Part shown: positions 20,735 through 30,715 of the stretch, piece after piece
Position numbering within the stretch: position 1 is the first letter of the stretch
Layout of the letters: each line of letters opens with the position of its first letter
NCBI GenBank assembly: GCA_027484655.1
Contig: JAIXSM010000017.1
Coordinates: 1-40,205 of the forward strand
DNA from: Hyphomicrobiales bacterium
Lineage (GTDB): Bacteria; Pseudomonadota; Alphaproteobacteria; Rhizobiales; Beijerinckiaceae
Direction of reading: 5' to 3'
DNA length: 40,205 bases
Program-made: the position numbers and the translations under genes
The notes under the pieces: generated by a model
The model's input: only the letters and a program-made list of their open reading frames with translations
The model's database searches: none
Told to the model about the DNA's origin: nothing

Positions 20735-21193
20735 TCAGGCGGCGCGTGCCTGCTTCAGTGCGCCAGCGACGGAGGGCCAGCGGGCGGCGCGGGCGTGAAC
20801 CGCGGCGGGCAGCCATGCGGGCACGCGGTCCGCCTCCGCCAGCACGTTCACCAGCGCGGCGAACGCATCCAGCGTGGCGCCGGCGTCAGCCTGGGCGATC
20901 AGCCACTCGGCCTGCGATCCATTGACGAGGCCGGTGGGGCGGCTCTGCCAGACCACGTAATCCGTGATGGTCTCCACGAAGAACGTGGTCCAGTCGGCGT
21001 GCTTTTCAGCAACGGCGCGGTCGAGGGCGAACAACGCTTCGGCCTCGGTGCGGGTGAGGCAGCCGAGGGCCTCGAAATGGCGACGCAGGGCGGCGATGTC
21101 GTCGCGGCCGATGCGGCCCGCCACGATGAGGCCGTCCACGAGAGCGCGGCCTTCTTCGAACTGACGGGTGGAAACCTGCTGCACGGTGATCAT
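20735..21193 (-). CDS. Uncharacterised protein, paralog of its downstream neighbour
   Basis: Unknown function. The 152 aa are mostly helical, acidic-Ala rich, with no export signal. ADWTTFFVETITDYVVWQS (about residues 66-84), TGLV (87-90) and AEWLIAQ (95-101) align with the downstream paralog, which is about 25 residues longer. An N-terminal region with DDIAALRRHFEALGCLTRTE could form a helical pair. I chose the ATG at 21193 because AGGGGAG lies 6 nt before it; a second ATG 6 bp upstream abuts that site. It lies 162 bp after pccB and 58 bp before its paralog. Confidence 0.8.
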   Translation of the reverse strand: MITVQQVSTRQFEEGRALVDGLIVAGRIGRDDIAALRRHFEALGCLTRTEAEALFALDRAVAEKHADWTTFFVETITDYVVWQSRPTGLVNGSQAEWLIAQADAGATLDAFAALVNVLAEADRVPAWLPAAVHARAARWPSVAGALKQARAA

Positions 21194-21314
21194 GTCCATC
21201 TCCCCTTGACGGAAGGGCAACTCGATGGGGACAGGATCGCCGGAGCGCCTTTCCGGAATCTGAATCCGATCAGGCGATTGCGAGCAGAGTTAAAGCGCTG
21301 CGAAGTTAAATGGT

Positions 21315-21341
21315 TTCGGGCGCGGTAACCACGCGCCCGAA
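21315..21341. other. Strong hairpin after pccB
   Basis: A perfect 10-bp stem (TTCGGGCGCG, 21315-21324, with CGCGCCCGAA, 21332-21341) closes a 7-nt loop 14 bp after the pccB stop, read on the minus strand. ACCATTT follows rather than a T-run, so termination would be weak at best. It may stabilise the pccB mRNA or reduce readthrough into the paralog pair and pccA. Confidence 0.55.
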
Positions 21342-21355
21342 GCGCCGCCTCCCGC

Positions 21356-22891
<1,536 letters not shown>

Positions 22892-23031
22892 GGGGTTGCC
22901 GCCCTGATGTGCGCTGTCGGGGCCAGCGCGCGGGGTGTCCGCCCGCGCACCCGCGCCCCGGGTGTTCCGGCACTGTCTAGCACGCCCGCGCGAGGGGCTG
23001 AATGCGACGGACGGAGGGGTGGGGGAGGGGG

Positions 23032-23091
23032 GGACCGCGGGCGTCCTCGCCCGCACGTGAGCGCCAATGCGCGCGAGGACGCGCGCGGTCC
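23032..23091. repeat. 60-bp imperfect palindrome, copy 1
   Basis: The 19-bp left arm, GGACCGCGGGCGTCCTCGC, and the last 19 bases form an inverted repeat with a single mismatch. The left arm itself overlaps a smaller palindrome, GCGGGCG TCCT CGCCCGC. Related copies lie at 23228-23287, 34362-34406, 34629-34673, 34793-34837, 37140-37204, 37209-37269 and 37386-37437. Confidence 0.85.
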
Positions 23092-23227
23092 AGTTGGGCG
23101 CCAAACGCGCCGTCATTCCGGCGAAGGCCGGAATCCGCGACAGGCCGTGGCGCTCGTTGCCTGCCGTGGATGCAAGGACGTTCTTGCCTTCGCCGCCATG
23201 ACGCGGCTGGAAGATGCGCGCTTCGTT

Positions 23228-23287
23228 GGACCGCGGGCGTCCTCGCCCGCCAGATGGCGCCAATGCGCGCGGGGACGCGCGCGGTCC
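23228..23287. repeat. 60-bp imperfect palindrome, copy 2
   Basis: Same design and length as the copy at 23032-23091, with GGACCGCGGGCGTCCTCGC on the left and the near-complement ending CGCGCGGTCC on the right. Its right end starts the tandem 139-bp repeat. Confidence 0.85.
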
Positions 23288-23558
23288 AGTGGGCGCCCAC
23301 CGTGCCGTCATCCGCGGGCTTGACCCGCGGACCCAATAACGCAGCCGGTCGTCTTGGTGGCCGGATCAAGTCCGGCCATGACGCTCCATGACGCTTTGGG
23401 CTGCCCGGCGCAAATGCGCGCGGTCCAGTGGGCGCCAACCGTGCCGTCATCCGCGGGCTTGACCCGCGGACCCAATAACGCAGCCGGTCGTCTTGGTGGC
23501 CGGATCAAGTCCGGCCATGACGCTCCATGACGCTGTGGGCTGCCCGGAGCAAATGCGC
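23281..23558. repeat. Tandem duplication of a 139-bp unit
   Basis: Unit 1 (23281-23419) and unit 2 (23420-23558) differ at only about three positions; the first bases of a third unit follow to about 23571. Each unit contains the palindromes CCGCGGGCTTGACCCGCGG and GGCCGGATCAAGTCCGGCC and the half-site GCGCGCGGTCC. High identity indicates a recent duplication or gene conversion. Confidence 0.9.
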
Positions 23559-23609
23559 GCGGTCCAGTTGGGCGGCGCGCCCGCGCCAGCGCCATCCCCG
23601 CCCAAAAGA

Positions 23610-23644
23610 AAAGCCCCGATCCGGGGGGCGTGGATCGGGGCTTT
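23610..23644 (-). terminator. Rho-independent terminator after aroE
   Basis: A perfect 13-bp stem (23610-23622 with 23632-23644) encloses a 9-nt loop. Read on the minus strand it is followed by CTTTTCTTTT. It lies about 80 bp after the aroE stop, and insulates aroE from pccB. Confidence 0.85.
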
Positions 23645-23725
23645 ATGAGCGTTGCGATGGGTGTCGCCGCGCTACGGGGTGAGAACGCTGTCCCCGGCGC
23701 GCGGTTCCGCGGCCCCCGCATCTTT

Positions 23726-24574
23726 TCAGGGCGCGATGGTCGCCTCGATCTTGCGGCGCAGCTCAGGCGTCACCTTCGGCTCGACGCCGAACCACGCCTT
23801 CCACGCCGGGCGGCCCTGATGCAGCAACATGCCAAGGCCGTTGAGGGTGCGATTGCCCCGCGCGCGGGCTGCCGCCAGCAGGGGCGTCTCCAGCGGCGTG
23901 TAGATGATGTCCGTCACCAGCGCGGAGGCGGGCAGCCGGTCCAGCGGCAACTCGAGCGCTGGCAGGCCAACCATGCCCTGGCTCGTGGCGTTGGCGAGCA
24001 TCACCACGCCGTCCAGCGCCTCGGCGCGCTGCTCCCACGGCACGGCGCGCACGGGGGCGCCGAACTCCGCCTCGATGCGCTGCGCGCGGGCGAACGTGCG
24101 ATTGACCAGCCGGATTTCCTTGGCGCCGCGCTGGGCAAGCGCCCAGACAACGGCCCGTGCGCCGCCGCCGCCGCCGATCACCGCCACGGGGCCAGCGTCG
24201 GCCCGGAAGTCGGGCGCGAACTCCAGAACGTTCTCGATGAAGCCGTACGCGTCGTTGTTGGAGCCAAACAGCGAGCCATTCGGCCGCACCACCACGCAGG
24301 AGATGGCGCCGATGCGCCGCGCTGTCTCGTCGGTCTCATCGACGATGGTCAGCGCTTCCTGCTTGTGGGGAATGGTCAGGTTGCAGCCTGAAAACTTGAG
24401 GGCGTGCAGGCCTCGCAGGGCGGGCCCGAGCGCGCCGGGCTCGATGGCCAGCGGCACGTAAGCGCCGGCGAGCCCGTGCTCGGCGAACCAGTGGTTGTGC
24501 AGCATCGGCGAGCGCGAATGCATCACCGGCCAGCCCATGACGGCGGCGAGATAGAAGCGGTCAGGGTGGGCCAT
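23726..24574 (-). CDS. aroE: Shikimate dehydrogenase
   Basis: NADP-dependent reduction of 3-dehydroshikimate to shikimate in aromatic amino acid synthesis. The 282 aa show the shikimate-binding VMHSRSPMLHN (Ser20, Ser22), the catalytic Lys71 in NLTIPHKQEAL, Asp108 in GSNNDAYG, the cofactor loop GGGGGAR (134-140) and the NADP-phosphate motif NRTFAR (158-163). In many alphaproteobacteria aroE sits with coaE and dnaQ; here it stands alone between repeat spacers. A strong terminator follows. Confidence 0.97.
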   Translation of the reverse strand: MAHPDRFYLAAVMGWPVMHSRSPMLHNHWFAEHGLAGAYVPLAIEPGALGPALRGLHALKFSGCNLTIPHKQEALTIVDETDETARRIGAISCVVVRPNGSLFGSNNDAYGFIENVLEFAPDFRADAGPVAVIGGGGGARAVVWALAQRGAKEIRLVNRTFARAQRIEAEFGAPVRAVPWEQRAEALDGVVMLANATSQGMVGLPALELPLDRLPASALVTDIIYTPLETPLLAAARARGNRTLNGLGMLLHQGRPAWKAWFGVEPKVTPELRRKIEATIAP

Positions 24575-24870
24575 ACGCCGTCCTCGTTGTGAAAGTGCGG
24601 CTTTTTGGCGAGTTCGCAGGAACTTGGCAAGCGCCTCGAATGACGGCGAGGCGGGCGCTCATCTCCCTGCCGCAGCAACACCCTGGCAGGTGTTGCACTT
24701 GTTCCTTTGAACCGGGGCATCCACGGGAGGCGGCAGAGTTGAGGCGTTTGCCTGTCGTGGATGCCGACCTTCGTCGGCATGACGCTGTGGAGAGGGCGGC
24801 TAGTATGGAGTTGCGCGCGGGGACGCACGCCGTCCAGGTGACTGGCGCCCCCGCAGGGGCGCCCGCCGCG
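24575..24870. repeat. Repeat-bearing spacer between livJ and aroE
   Basis: The 296 bp contain no gene. A REP-like palindrome TGCCGACCTTCGTCGGCA lies at about 24763-24780, in inverse orientation to the copies near 34432, 34691 and 34856. A decayed half of the GGACCGC palindrome lies near 24813-24836. A hairpin GCAACACC/GGTGTTGC lies at 24675-24696. Any aroE promoter should be close to 24575-24620, but none is clear. Confidence 0.65.
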
Positions 24871-25986
24871 TTACATCTGCTGATAGACGATCTTCCCGTC
24901 CGCAGCTTTCCTCCACTCATAAAGCACGTAGTCCGCGTCGGCGCGGTCGCCCTTCTTGTCGAAGGAGAGCGGCCCCAGCACCGTCTCGAACGTACGGCCG
25001 GAGTGGATCACCTCCGCCACCTTCCTCGGATCGAGGCTGTTGGCTGCCTCCGCCGCCTGCTTGATGACCTGCACCGAAGCGTAGCTATAAAGAGTATACG
25101 CCTCCGGGTTGATCTTTTTGGCTTCAAAGCGCTTCACCACCTCGGCGGCGCCGGGGCGCTTGGTCGGGTCCGGGCCGTAGCTCATGAGCGTGCCCTCGCC
25201 AGCGTCGCCGGCGATGGCCGCGAACTCGGCGGACGCGATGCCGTCGCCGCCCACAAGCACCGCGTTCACGCCCGCGCCGCGCATCTGGCGCGCGATGAGC
25301 CCTGCCTCCGTGTGCAGGCCGCCAAACATCACAACTTCGACGCCCGCCTGGCGGAACTTGGAGATCAGCGCGGAGAAATCCTTCTCGCCGACGTTCACGC
25401 CGTCGTAGATGACCTCTTTCACGCCCAGCCCATTCATGGCCTTCTTGGTCTCGTCCGCGAGACCTTTGCCGTAGGGCGTCTTGTCATGGATGACGGCGAC
25501 CTTCTTGCCCTTCAGCTTTTCGGCAATGTGCCGGCCGAGCACGGCGCCCTGCTGGTCGTCGCGTCCGCAGGTGCGGAACACGTTCCACAGCTTGCGTTCC
25601 GTGAACATCGGGTTGGTGGAGGCCGGCGTGATCTGAAGAATGCCGTTCTCGTTGTAGACCTCGGAGGCGGGGATTGAGACGCCCGAGTTGAAGTGTCCGA
25701 CGACGAACTTCACCCCGTCGCCCACGAACTTGTTGGCCACGGACACGCCCTGTTCGGGCCGTGACGCGTCGTCGCCGATGAACACCTGGATTCTTTGGCC
25801 GAGGATGCCTCCGGCGGCGTTGATGTCCTCGACCGCCTGCTCGGCGCCGTTCTTCAACTGGGAGCCGAAGGCCGCCGCAGCGCCGGTGACGGGGCCCGCG
25901 ATGCCAAGGCGCACTTGCGCGTGCGCGACGGTGGACAGGCCGATGGCGGCCGCCATCGCCAATCCTGAAAGCCAATGATGTTTCAT
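24871..25986 (-). CDS. livJ: Periplasmic substrate-binding protein of a Liv-type ABC transporter
   Basis: Captures the substrate in the periplasm and delivers it to LivHM. The 371 aa begin with a signal peptide (MKHHWLSGLAMAAAIGLSTV, cleavage likely after AHAQ near residue 24). The mature protein is a type-I periplasmic-binding fold: VRLGIAGPVTGAAAAFG, AVEDINAAGGILGQRIQVFI, and FVVGHFNSGVSIPASEVYNE. The family covers branched-chain amino acids, amides and aromatic acids, so the name livJ marks the family, not a proven substrate. It is the last gene of the minus-strand run pcaD-pcaC-livH-livM-livG-livF-DUF6867-livJ. Confidence 0.92.
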   Translation of the reverse strand: MKHHWLSGLAMAAAIGLSTVAHAQVRLGIAGPVTGAAAAFGSQLKNGAEQAVEDINAAGGILGQRIQVFIGDDASRPEQGVSVANKFVGDGVKFVVGHFNSGVSIPASEVYNENGILQITPASTNPMFTERKLWNVFRTCGRDDQQGAVLGRHIAEKLKGKKVAVIHDKTPYGKGLADETKKAMNGLGVKEVIYDGVNVGEKDFSALISKFRQAGVEVVMFGGLHTEAGLIARQMRGAGVNAVLVGGDGIASAEFAAIAGDAGEGTLMSYGPDPTKRPGAAEVVKRFEAKKINPEAYTLYSYASVQVIKQAAEAANSLDPRKVAEVIHSGRTFETVLGPLSFDKKGDRADADYVLYEWRKAADGKIVYQQM

Positions 25987-26083
25987 GGAAATTGCTCCCG
26001 TCCCAACTTGATGGTGGTGCAGGCGAGCCCGGCCCGAGCCGGCCGCCCGAGGGAGATACTTGCGTGTTTCAGGCGGACTGTCA

Positions 26084-26530
26084 TCAGGGAAGCGGGCGCT
26101 CTCCCTGGCGCGGGCGCCAACTCAGCCAGCCGGCTCTTTCCATGCAGAAGCCATATTGGCTCGCCATCTGGCCGATGCGCGCGAGCCGGTAGCCGAGCGC
26201 CGCGAACGCCGCCAGCGTGATGAAGATGACCGCGTAGTAGCGCAGCGCGACGGCGAGTTCGATGAGGCTCATTGCAGGCGCGGCGGGAAACGACCAGAGC
26301 GCCACCAGAACGCGCCAGCCGGGAATGGCCGATTCGCCGAACAGCACGTAATGTAGAAACCCGGCCGCGAGGGCGAGCAGCGCCGCGTAAACGAACGCCT
26401 GCCACATGGGGCGCCAAGTTTGTGCGAGAGCGCGTCCGGCTGTGAAGGCCGCAGCCCCGCCCAGCAGCACGGTGACCAGCAGGAAGCTCCACGGCGCGGC
26501 GGGTGAAGCGACCCAGAGAACGCCCCCCAT
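26084..26530 (-). CDS. Small membrane protein, DUF6867-like
   Basis: Function unknown. The 148 aa have about three hydrophobic helices: WSFLLVTVLLGGAAAFTAGR (about 14-33), AFVYAALLALAAGFLHYVLF (about 45-64), and YYAVIFITLAAFAALGYRLA (about 99-118). The C-terminal RIGQMASQYGFCMERAGWLS is typical of small proteins found beside Liv transporters in rhizobia; I recall the name DUF6867 but could not search for it. The start shares one base with the livF stop, so it is co-translated with the transporter and lies ahead of livJ. It may be an accessory membrane subunit. Confidence 0.8.
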   Translation of the reverse strand: MGGVLWVASPAAPWSFLLVTVLLGGAAAFTAGRALAQTWRPMWQAFVYAALLALAAGFLHYVLFGESAIPGWRVLVALWSFPAAPAMSLIELAVALRYYAVIFITLAAFAALGYRLARIGQMASQYGFCMERAGWLSWRPRQGERPLP

Positions 26531-27258
26531 CAGTGCCCTCCCTCAAGGTAGGCGGCGCGAATCTCGGGCCGGGCCAGCAGTTCGCGTCCGCCGCCTTCCA
26601 TGGTCACGAGGCCATTCACGAGCACATAGGCGCGGTGGGCCAGCTCCAGCGCGTGGTAGGCGTTCTGCTCGACGAGGAACACGGTCAGCCCCTGTTCGCG
26701 GTTCAACTCGCGAATCACGTCGAAGATCAGCTTCACGATGAGCGGCGCCAACCCCAGCGACGGCTCGTCGAGCAGCAGCAGGCGGGGACGCGTCATCAGC
26801 GCGCGGGCGATGGCGAGCATTTGCTGTTCGCCGCCCGACAGCGTTCCGCCGCGCTGGTGCATTCGCTGCTCCAGCCGCGGAAAGATCGCAAAAACGCGCT
26901 CGATGTCTTTGCGAAAGTGGGCGGGGTCGCCAAGCGCTGCGCCCATCTGCAGATTTTCCCACACGCTCATGCGCGGAAAAATGCGCCGCCCCTCCGGCGA
27001 CTGGGCGATCCCCAGCCGCGCGATCTCGTGCGCCGGCATGCGGGTGATGTCGCGCCCGTCAAACGCGATGCTGCCGCGCCGCGCGCGGGGCTCGCCGAAG
27101 ATCGTCATCATCAGCGTCGATTTACCGGCGCCGTTGGCGCCAATCAGCGCGACGATCTCGCCGGTGTTCACGTGCACATCGACGCCCTTCAGCGCGGCGA
27201 TGGAGCCGTAGAACGTCTCGACGCCAGTCAGGGAGAGCAGGGGCGTTTGCGCGCTCAC
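26530..27258 (-). CDS. livF: Liv-type ABC transporter ATPase LivF
   Basis: One of the two ATP-hydrolysing subunits on the cytoplasmic side. The 242 aa contain the Walker A motif GANGAGKS (40-47), the ABC signature LSGGEQQ (140-146), Walker B LLLLDEPSLGLAP (160-172), and the switch histidine region (VFLVEQNAYHAL). It lacks the Liv-specific long insert, which fits LivF rather than LivG. The start overlaps the livG stop by 4 bp. Confidence 0.94.
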   Translation of the reverse strand: MSAQTPLLSLTGVETFYGSIAALKGVDVHVNTGEIVALIGANGAGKSTLMMTIFGEPRARRGSIAFDGRDITRMPAHEIARLGIAQSPEGRRIFPRMSVWENLQMGAALGDPAHFRKDIERVFAIFPRLEQRMHQRGGTLSGGEQQMLAIARALMTRPRLLLLDEPSLGLAPLIVKLIFDVIRELNREQGLTVFLVEQNAYHALELAHRAYVLVNGLVTMEGGGRELLARPEIRAAYLEGGH

Positions 27259-28181
27259 GGGCGTGCCTCGCCAGAAATTTCCGCAACCACCTGCTCGGCT
27301 TCGGCGGCGTCGGAGACGCCGAGATAGGCGGCGATCACGTGGGGGTCGTTGCGCACGAAGTCGGGCGTCCCGTCGGAGATCAGCGCGCCGTAATCGAGCA
27401 CCACCACGTGGTCGGAAATCTTCATCACCACGCTCATGTCATGCTCGATGATGAGGATGGACGTCGCATGCTCATCCCGGATGAGCCGCAGCAGGTCGCC
27501 CAGTTGCGCCGACTCGCGCGGGTTCAGCCCCGCCGCAGGCTCATCGAGGCAGAGCAGGGCCGGTTCCGAGCACATGGCGCGGGCGATCTCCAGGCGCCGC
27601 TGGTCGCCATAGGGCAGGGCCGCGGCGGGATCGTCGGCACGCTCCTCCAGCCCGATGCGGGCGAGCCACGCGCGCGCTTTCTCGATGGCGCTCGCCTCTG
27701 CGCGCCGCCACGAGGGCGCGCCGATCAGCCCCAGCAGCGACCAGCCCGAGGCGCGCATGAGCGCGTTGTGCTGGGCGACGACAAGGTTTTCGAGCGCCGT
27801 CATACCGCCGAACAGGCGGATGTTCTGGAACGTACGCGCCACCCGCGCCTTCGCCGCAATCTCGTGGTCGGGCATGCGTTCCAGCAGGTAGATGTCGCCA
27901 GAGGGCAAGCGCGCGTGGCGTTTGCCGGTGTTTGTCAGCGCGCGCACCTCGGCTGCATCGGCGCGGCCTTCGCGGGCGAAGGCGAGGCGGCCTTGCGTGG
28001 GTTTGTAGAACCCGGTGATGCAGTTGAAGACTGTCGTCTTGCCCGCGCCGTTGGGGCCGATCAGCGCCGTGATGTCGCCGCGCCCCACGCAAAACGACAC
28101 ATCGTTGACGGCGACAAGCCCGCCAAACCGCATGGACAGGTGTTCCACTGCGAGGATCGGATCCGTCAGCCAGCGGCTCAT
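27255..28181 (-). CDS. livG: Liv-type ABC transporter ATPase LivG, with an inserted loop
   Basis: Second ATPase subunit. The 308 aa are longer than the usual roughly 255. Motifs: Walker A GPNGAGKT (42-49), signature LPYGDQRR (189-196), Walker [14 protein letters not shown] (209-221), and [12 protein letters not shown] with the switch His. Between the first strands and [11 protein letters not shown] an insert of about 40 residues ([10 protein letters not shown] to DHEIAAKA, about 71-111) is present, as in several rhizobial LivG proteins. The start at 28181 overlaps the livM stop (ATGA); upstream in-frame starts lie inside livM. Confidence 0.93.
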   Translation of the reverse strand: MSRWLTDPILAVEHLSMRFGGLVAVNDVSFCVGRGDITALIGPNGAGKTTVFNCITGFYKPTQGRLAFAREGRADAAEVRALTNTGKRHARLPSGDIYLLERMPDHEIAAKARVARTFQNIRLFGGMTALENLVVAQHNALMRASGWSLLGLIGAPSWRRAEASAIEKARAWLARIGLEERADDPAAALPYGDQRRLEIARAMCSEPALLCLDEPAAGLNPRESAQLGDLLRLIRDEHATSILIIEHDMSVVMKISDHVVVLDYGALISDGTPDFVRNDPHVIAAYLGVSDAAEAEQVVAEISGEARP

Positions 28182-29695
28182 CCGCGCCCCTCCTTCACGA
28201 GGGCGCCCGCCACCGCGCGCCGCTCCTTCAGGAAGATCGATGGCTCGCGCGTGGAGATGAGGCCGCGCGGCTTCCACACCATCATCGCCACCATGGCGAA
28301 CCCGAAGATCAGCATGCGGTACTGGCTCGGATCGAAATCGGCGCCGAACACCGCCTTCAGGAAATCCAGCTCGCGCAGGATTTCCGTGCCGCCGATCATC
28401 ACGACGGCCGCCAGCGCCACGCCCAGTTGCGAGCCCATTCCCCCCAGCACGACGATGGCGAGGATGGTCGCCGATTCCATGAACGTGAACGAGTTGGGAT
28501 TGATGAAACCCTGACGCACGGCGAAGAACGCGCCGGCGAGCCCGCCGAACATTGCGCCCAGCGCGAAGGCGGTGAGCTTCGTGTTCGTGGTGTTCACGCC
28601 GAGTGACCGGCAGGCGATCTCATCCTCGCGCAACGCCTCCCACGCGCGACCAATTGGCAGGCGGCGCAGGCGGATCGTCACCACGTTGGTGATGAGCGCG
28701 AGCACGAGGATCAGGTAAAATAGAAAGATCGTGCGGTGAATGGGCGAGAACGCGATGCCGAACGTCGCCGCGAACCCATCCGGCGCGGCTGTGAACGGAA
28801 TCCCGAAGAACGTCACCCGCGGGATGGAGGAAATGCCGGACTCGCCGTTCGTGAGTTCCACCCAGTTGGTCAGCACGATGGTGATGATCTCGCCGAACGC
28901 CAGCGTCACCAGCGCGAGATAATCGCCCCGCAATCGCAGCACCGGAAAGCCGAGCAGGATGCCCCAGAACGCGGCGAGAATGCCCGCCAGCGGCAGGCAG
29001 ATCCAGAACGACAGTCCGAACGTGGTCGCAAGCAATGCGTACGCGTAGGCGCCCACGGCATAGAAGGCGACGTATCCGAGATCGAGCAGGCCCGCGAGGC
29101 CAACCACGATGTTCAGGCCCCATCCCAGCATCACATAAATAAGGATCTGCACGCCGTAGTTGTTGATCCACTTGAGCGAGCCCTGCGGCCCGAGCCAGCC
29201 CAGCAGCACAAGCGGATAGGCGACGACAACCCCCAGCGCCACGAACCCGGCGAGCGTGACGAACCGGCCTGCCGAAGCGGCGGCGGGAGCGGCTCCGCTC
29301 GCTGGCTCCGCCTCCTGCGGCGAGGCGCGAAAGAGCAGCAGGGCCGCAGCCAGCAAAAGCGCGCCGCCGCCTAAAAACCAAGGCGCTAGCGCCGCCTGCG
29401 CGCCAGTGGTGAACCACGCGAGCCCGGCGCCCAGCAGCATGGACCAGACGCCTGCAACAGCGCCGGCGCGCGCGCGCCAGTCGTCGAGCATGCTGGCCAG
29501 AAACCGCGCCGAGGCGATGAAGGCGATGGCCGCGAACATCAGCGGCCAGCGCTCCTCCAGCACCAGCCGGTTGTTCATGTCGGACTCGACGCGAATGGCC
29601 AGCATCGGAAACGACAGCGCAGCGGTGACGAGGCCTGCGAACGCTGCGTCCCGCAGCGCCTGTTGCAGCCGGGAAGGTGCGGCGGCGGGCGCCAT
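28178..29695 (-). CDS. livM: Liv-type ABC transporter permease LivM, N-terminally enlarged
   Basis: Inner-membrane permease. The 505 aa exceed E. coli LivM (about 425). The C-terminal 300 residues are the classical permease: [40 protein letters not shown] (the ABC-binding loop), and [20 protein letters not shown]. About 160 N-terminal residues form several additional hydrophobic segments (for example [20 protein letters not shown] and [20 protein letters not shown]). The start at 29695 lies 5 bp after the livH stop and fits the gene order. Confidence 0.92.
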   Translation of the reverse strand: MAPAAAPSRLQQALRDAAFAGLVTAALSFPMLAIRVESDMNNRLVLEERWPLMFAAIAFIASARFLASMLDDWRARAGAVAGVWSMLLGAGLAWFTTGAQAALAPWFLGGGALLLAAALLLFRASPQEAEPASGAAPAAASAGRFVTLAGFVALGVVVAYPLVLLGWLGPQGSLKWINNYGVQILIYVMLGWGLNIVVGLAGLLDLGYVAFYAVGAYAYALLATTFGLSFWICLPLAGILAAFWGILLGFPVLRLRGDYLALVTLAFGEIITIVLTNWVELTNGESGISSIPRVTFFGIPFTAAPDGFAATFGIAFSPIHRTIFLFYLILVLALITNVVTIRLRRLPIGRAWEALREDEIACRSLGVNTTNTKLTAFALGAMFGGLAGAFFAVRQGFINPNSFTFMESATILAIVVLGGMGSQLGVALAAVVMIGGTEILRELDFLKAVFGADFDPSQYRMLIFGFAMVAMMVWKPRGLISTREPSIFLKERRAVAGALVKEGRG

Positions 29696-29700
29696 GCGGC

Positions 29701-30624
29701 TCAAACCTTCTCGACTTCCGGACGACCGAGCAGGCCGGAGGGCATGAAGATGAGCACAACAACAAGGACCGAGAACGCCGCCACGTTCTTGTAGTCGCTG
29801 GACACGTAGGCCGCCCACATAACCTCGATGAGGCCAATGAGCAGCCCGCCCAGCACTGCGCCGGGGATGGAACCGATGCCGCCGAGCACGGCTGCCGTGA
29901 ACGCCTTCACGCCCGGGATGAACCCGTCGTCGAAGCGCACGACGCCGTACTGGAGCAGGTAGAGCGTGCCGGCGACCGCCGCGAGCATGGCGCCGATGAC
30001 GAACGTGATCGACACGGTGCGGTCCACATCAACGCCGAGCAGAGCCGCCATCTTGCGGTCCTGCTCCACCGCGCGCTGGGCGCGGCCGAGCGAGGTCTTT
30101 TGGACCACGTACCAGAAAATCGCCAACAGAATTGCCGTCGCCGCGATGATAATGATCTGCCGCCACGCGATGGTGACCGCGTTGGCCGCGCCCGGTTCGC
30201 CCATGAGGTAGATCACCTCGTTGAGCATGGGAGGCAACGGTTTGTTGCGCGGACCCTGCGCCACCTGCACGAAGTTCATCAGGAAGATGGACATGCCGAT
30301 GGCCGAAATCAGCGGCGCGAGGCGGAACGAGCCGCGCAGCGGCCGGTAGGCGATGCGCTCGATCGCCCAACTCCAGACGGAGGTCATCACCATGGCGATG
30401 ATCATCACAAGCAGCAGGGCGAGGAAGATCGAGGGAATCCCCAGGAGCGTGGTGAGCGCCAGAAACGCGATCAGCGCGATGAACGTCGACACCATGAACA
30501 CGTCGCCGTGGGCGAAGTTCACCATGCCGATGATGCCGAACACCATGGTGTAGCCAATGGCGATAAGGCCGTAGATCGAGCCTAGCGTGACGCCGTTGAT
30601 GAGTTGCTGGAGGAAAGTCTCCAT
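29701..30624 (-). CDS. livH: Liv-type ABC transporter permease LivH
   Basis: Second inner-membrane permease. The 307 aa begin [20 protein letters not shown] and continue [20 protein letters not shown], the family hallmark; the ATPase-docking region is [20 protein letters not shown] and the late helices include [20 protein letters not shown]. It lies 5 bp before livM and 91 bp after pcaC on the same strand. That 91-bp gap could hold a promoter, but none stands out. Confidence 0.95.
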   Translation of the reverse strand: METFLQQLINGVTLGSIYGLIAIGYTMVFGIIGMVNFAHGDVFMVSTFIALIAFLALTTLLGIPSIFLALLLVMIIAMVMTSVWSWAIERIAYRPLRGSFRLAPLISAIGMSIFLMNFVQVAQGPRNKPLPPMLNEVIYLMGEPGAANAVTIAWRQIIIIAATAILLAIFWYVVQKTSLGRAQRAVEQDRKMAALLGVDVDRTVSITFVIGAMLAAVAGTLYLLQYGVVRFDDGFIPGVKAFTAAVLGGIGSIPGAVLGGLLIGLIEVMWAAYVSSDYKNVAAFSVLVVVLIFMPSGLLGRPEVEKV

Positions 30625-30715
30625 GCGCTCCGCCGGGGTTCGAGGCCGCCTTCATCGCGGCAGATGGACTCGCAGGCTAGCAACCCGGCTGCGGCGCGGC
30701 AATGCGGCGTCCGCG

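Larger units (their letters stand above)
22892..23725. repeat. Repeat-rich spacer between aroE and pccB
   Basis: The 834 bp hold no supportable gene. They contain two 60-bp GGACCGC palindromes (23032-23091 and 23228-23287), a REP-like palindrome TTCCGGCGAAGGCCGGAA near 23115, a tandem 139-bp duplication (23281-23558), and the aroE terminator. Short palindromes inside the duplication are CCGCGGGCTTGACCCGCGG and GGCCGGATCAAGTCCGGCC. The pccB promoter should lie in the first 130 bp (22892-23020), but no convincing boxes were seen. Confidence 0.85.

Noticed and set aside
22980-23725. Insertion sequence or transposon in the aroE-pccB spacer
   Set aside because: No transposase frame, no long terminal inverted repeats bounding a gene, and no target duplication; only short palindromes.
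27339-28514. Plus-strand open frame of 391 codons opposite livG and livM
   Set aside because: Antisense to two clear transporter genes whose motifs are intact.
28620-29837. Minus-strand open frame of 405 codons in another frame of livM
   Set aside because: Overlaps the real livM frame on the same strand; Arg/Ala/Gly/Ser-rich and without membrane segments, whereas the livM frame gives a proper permease.
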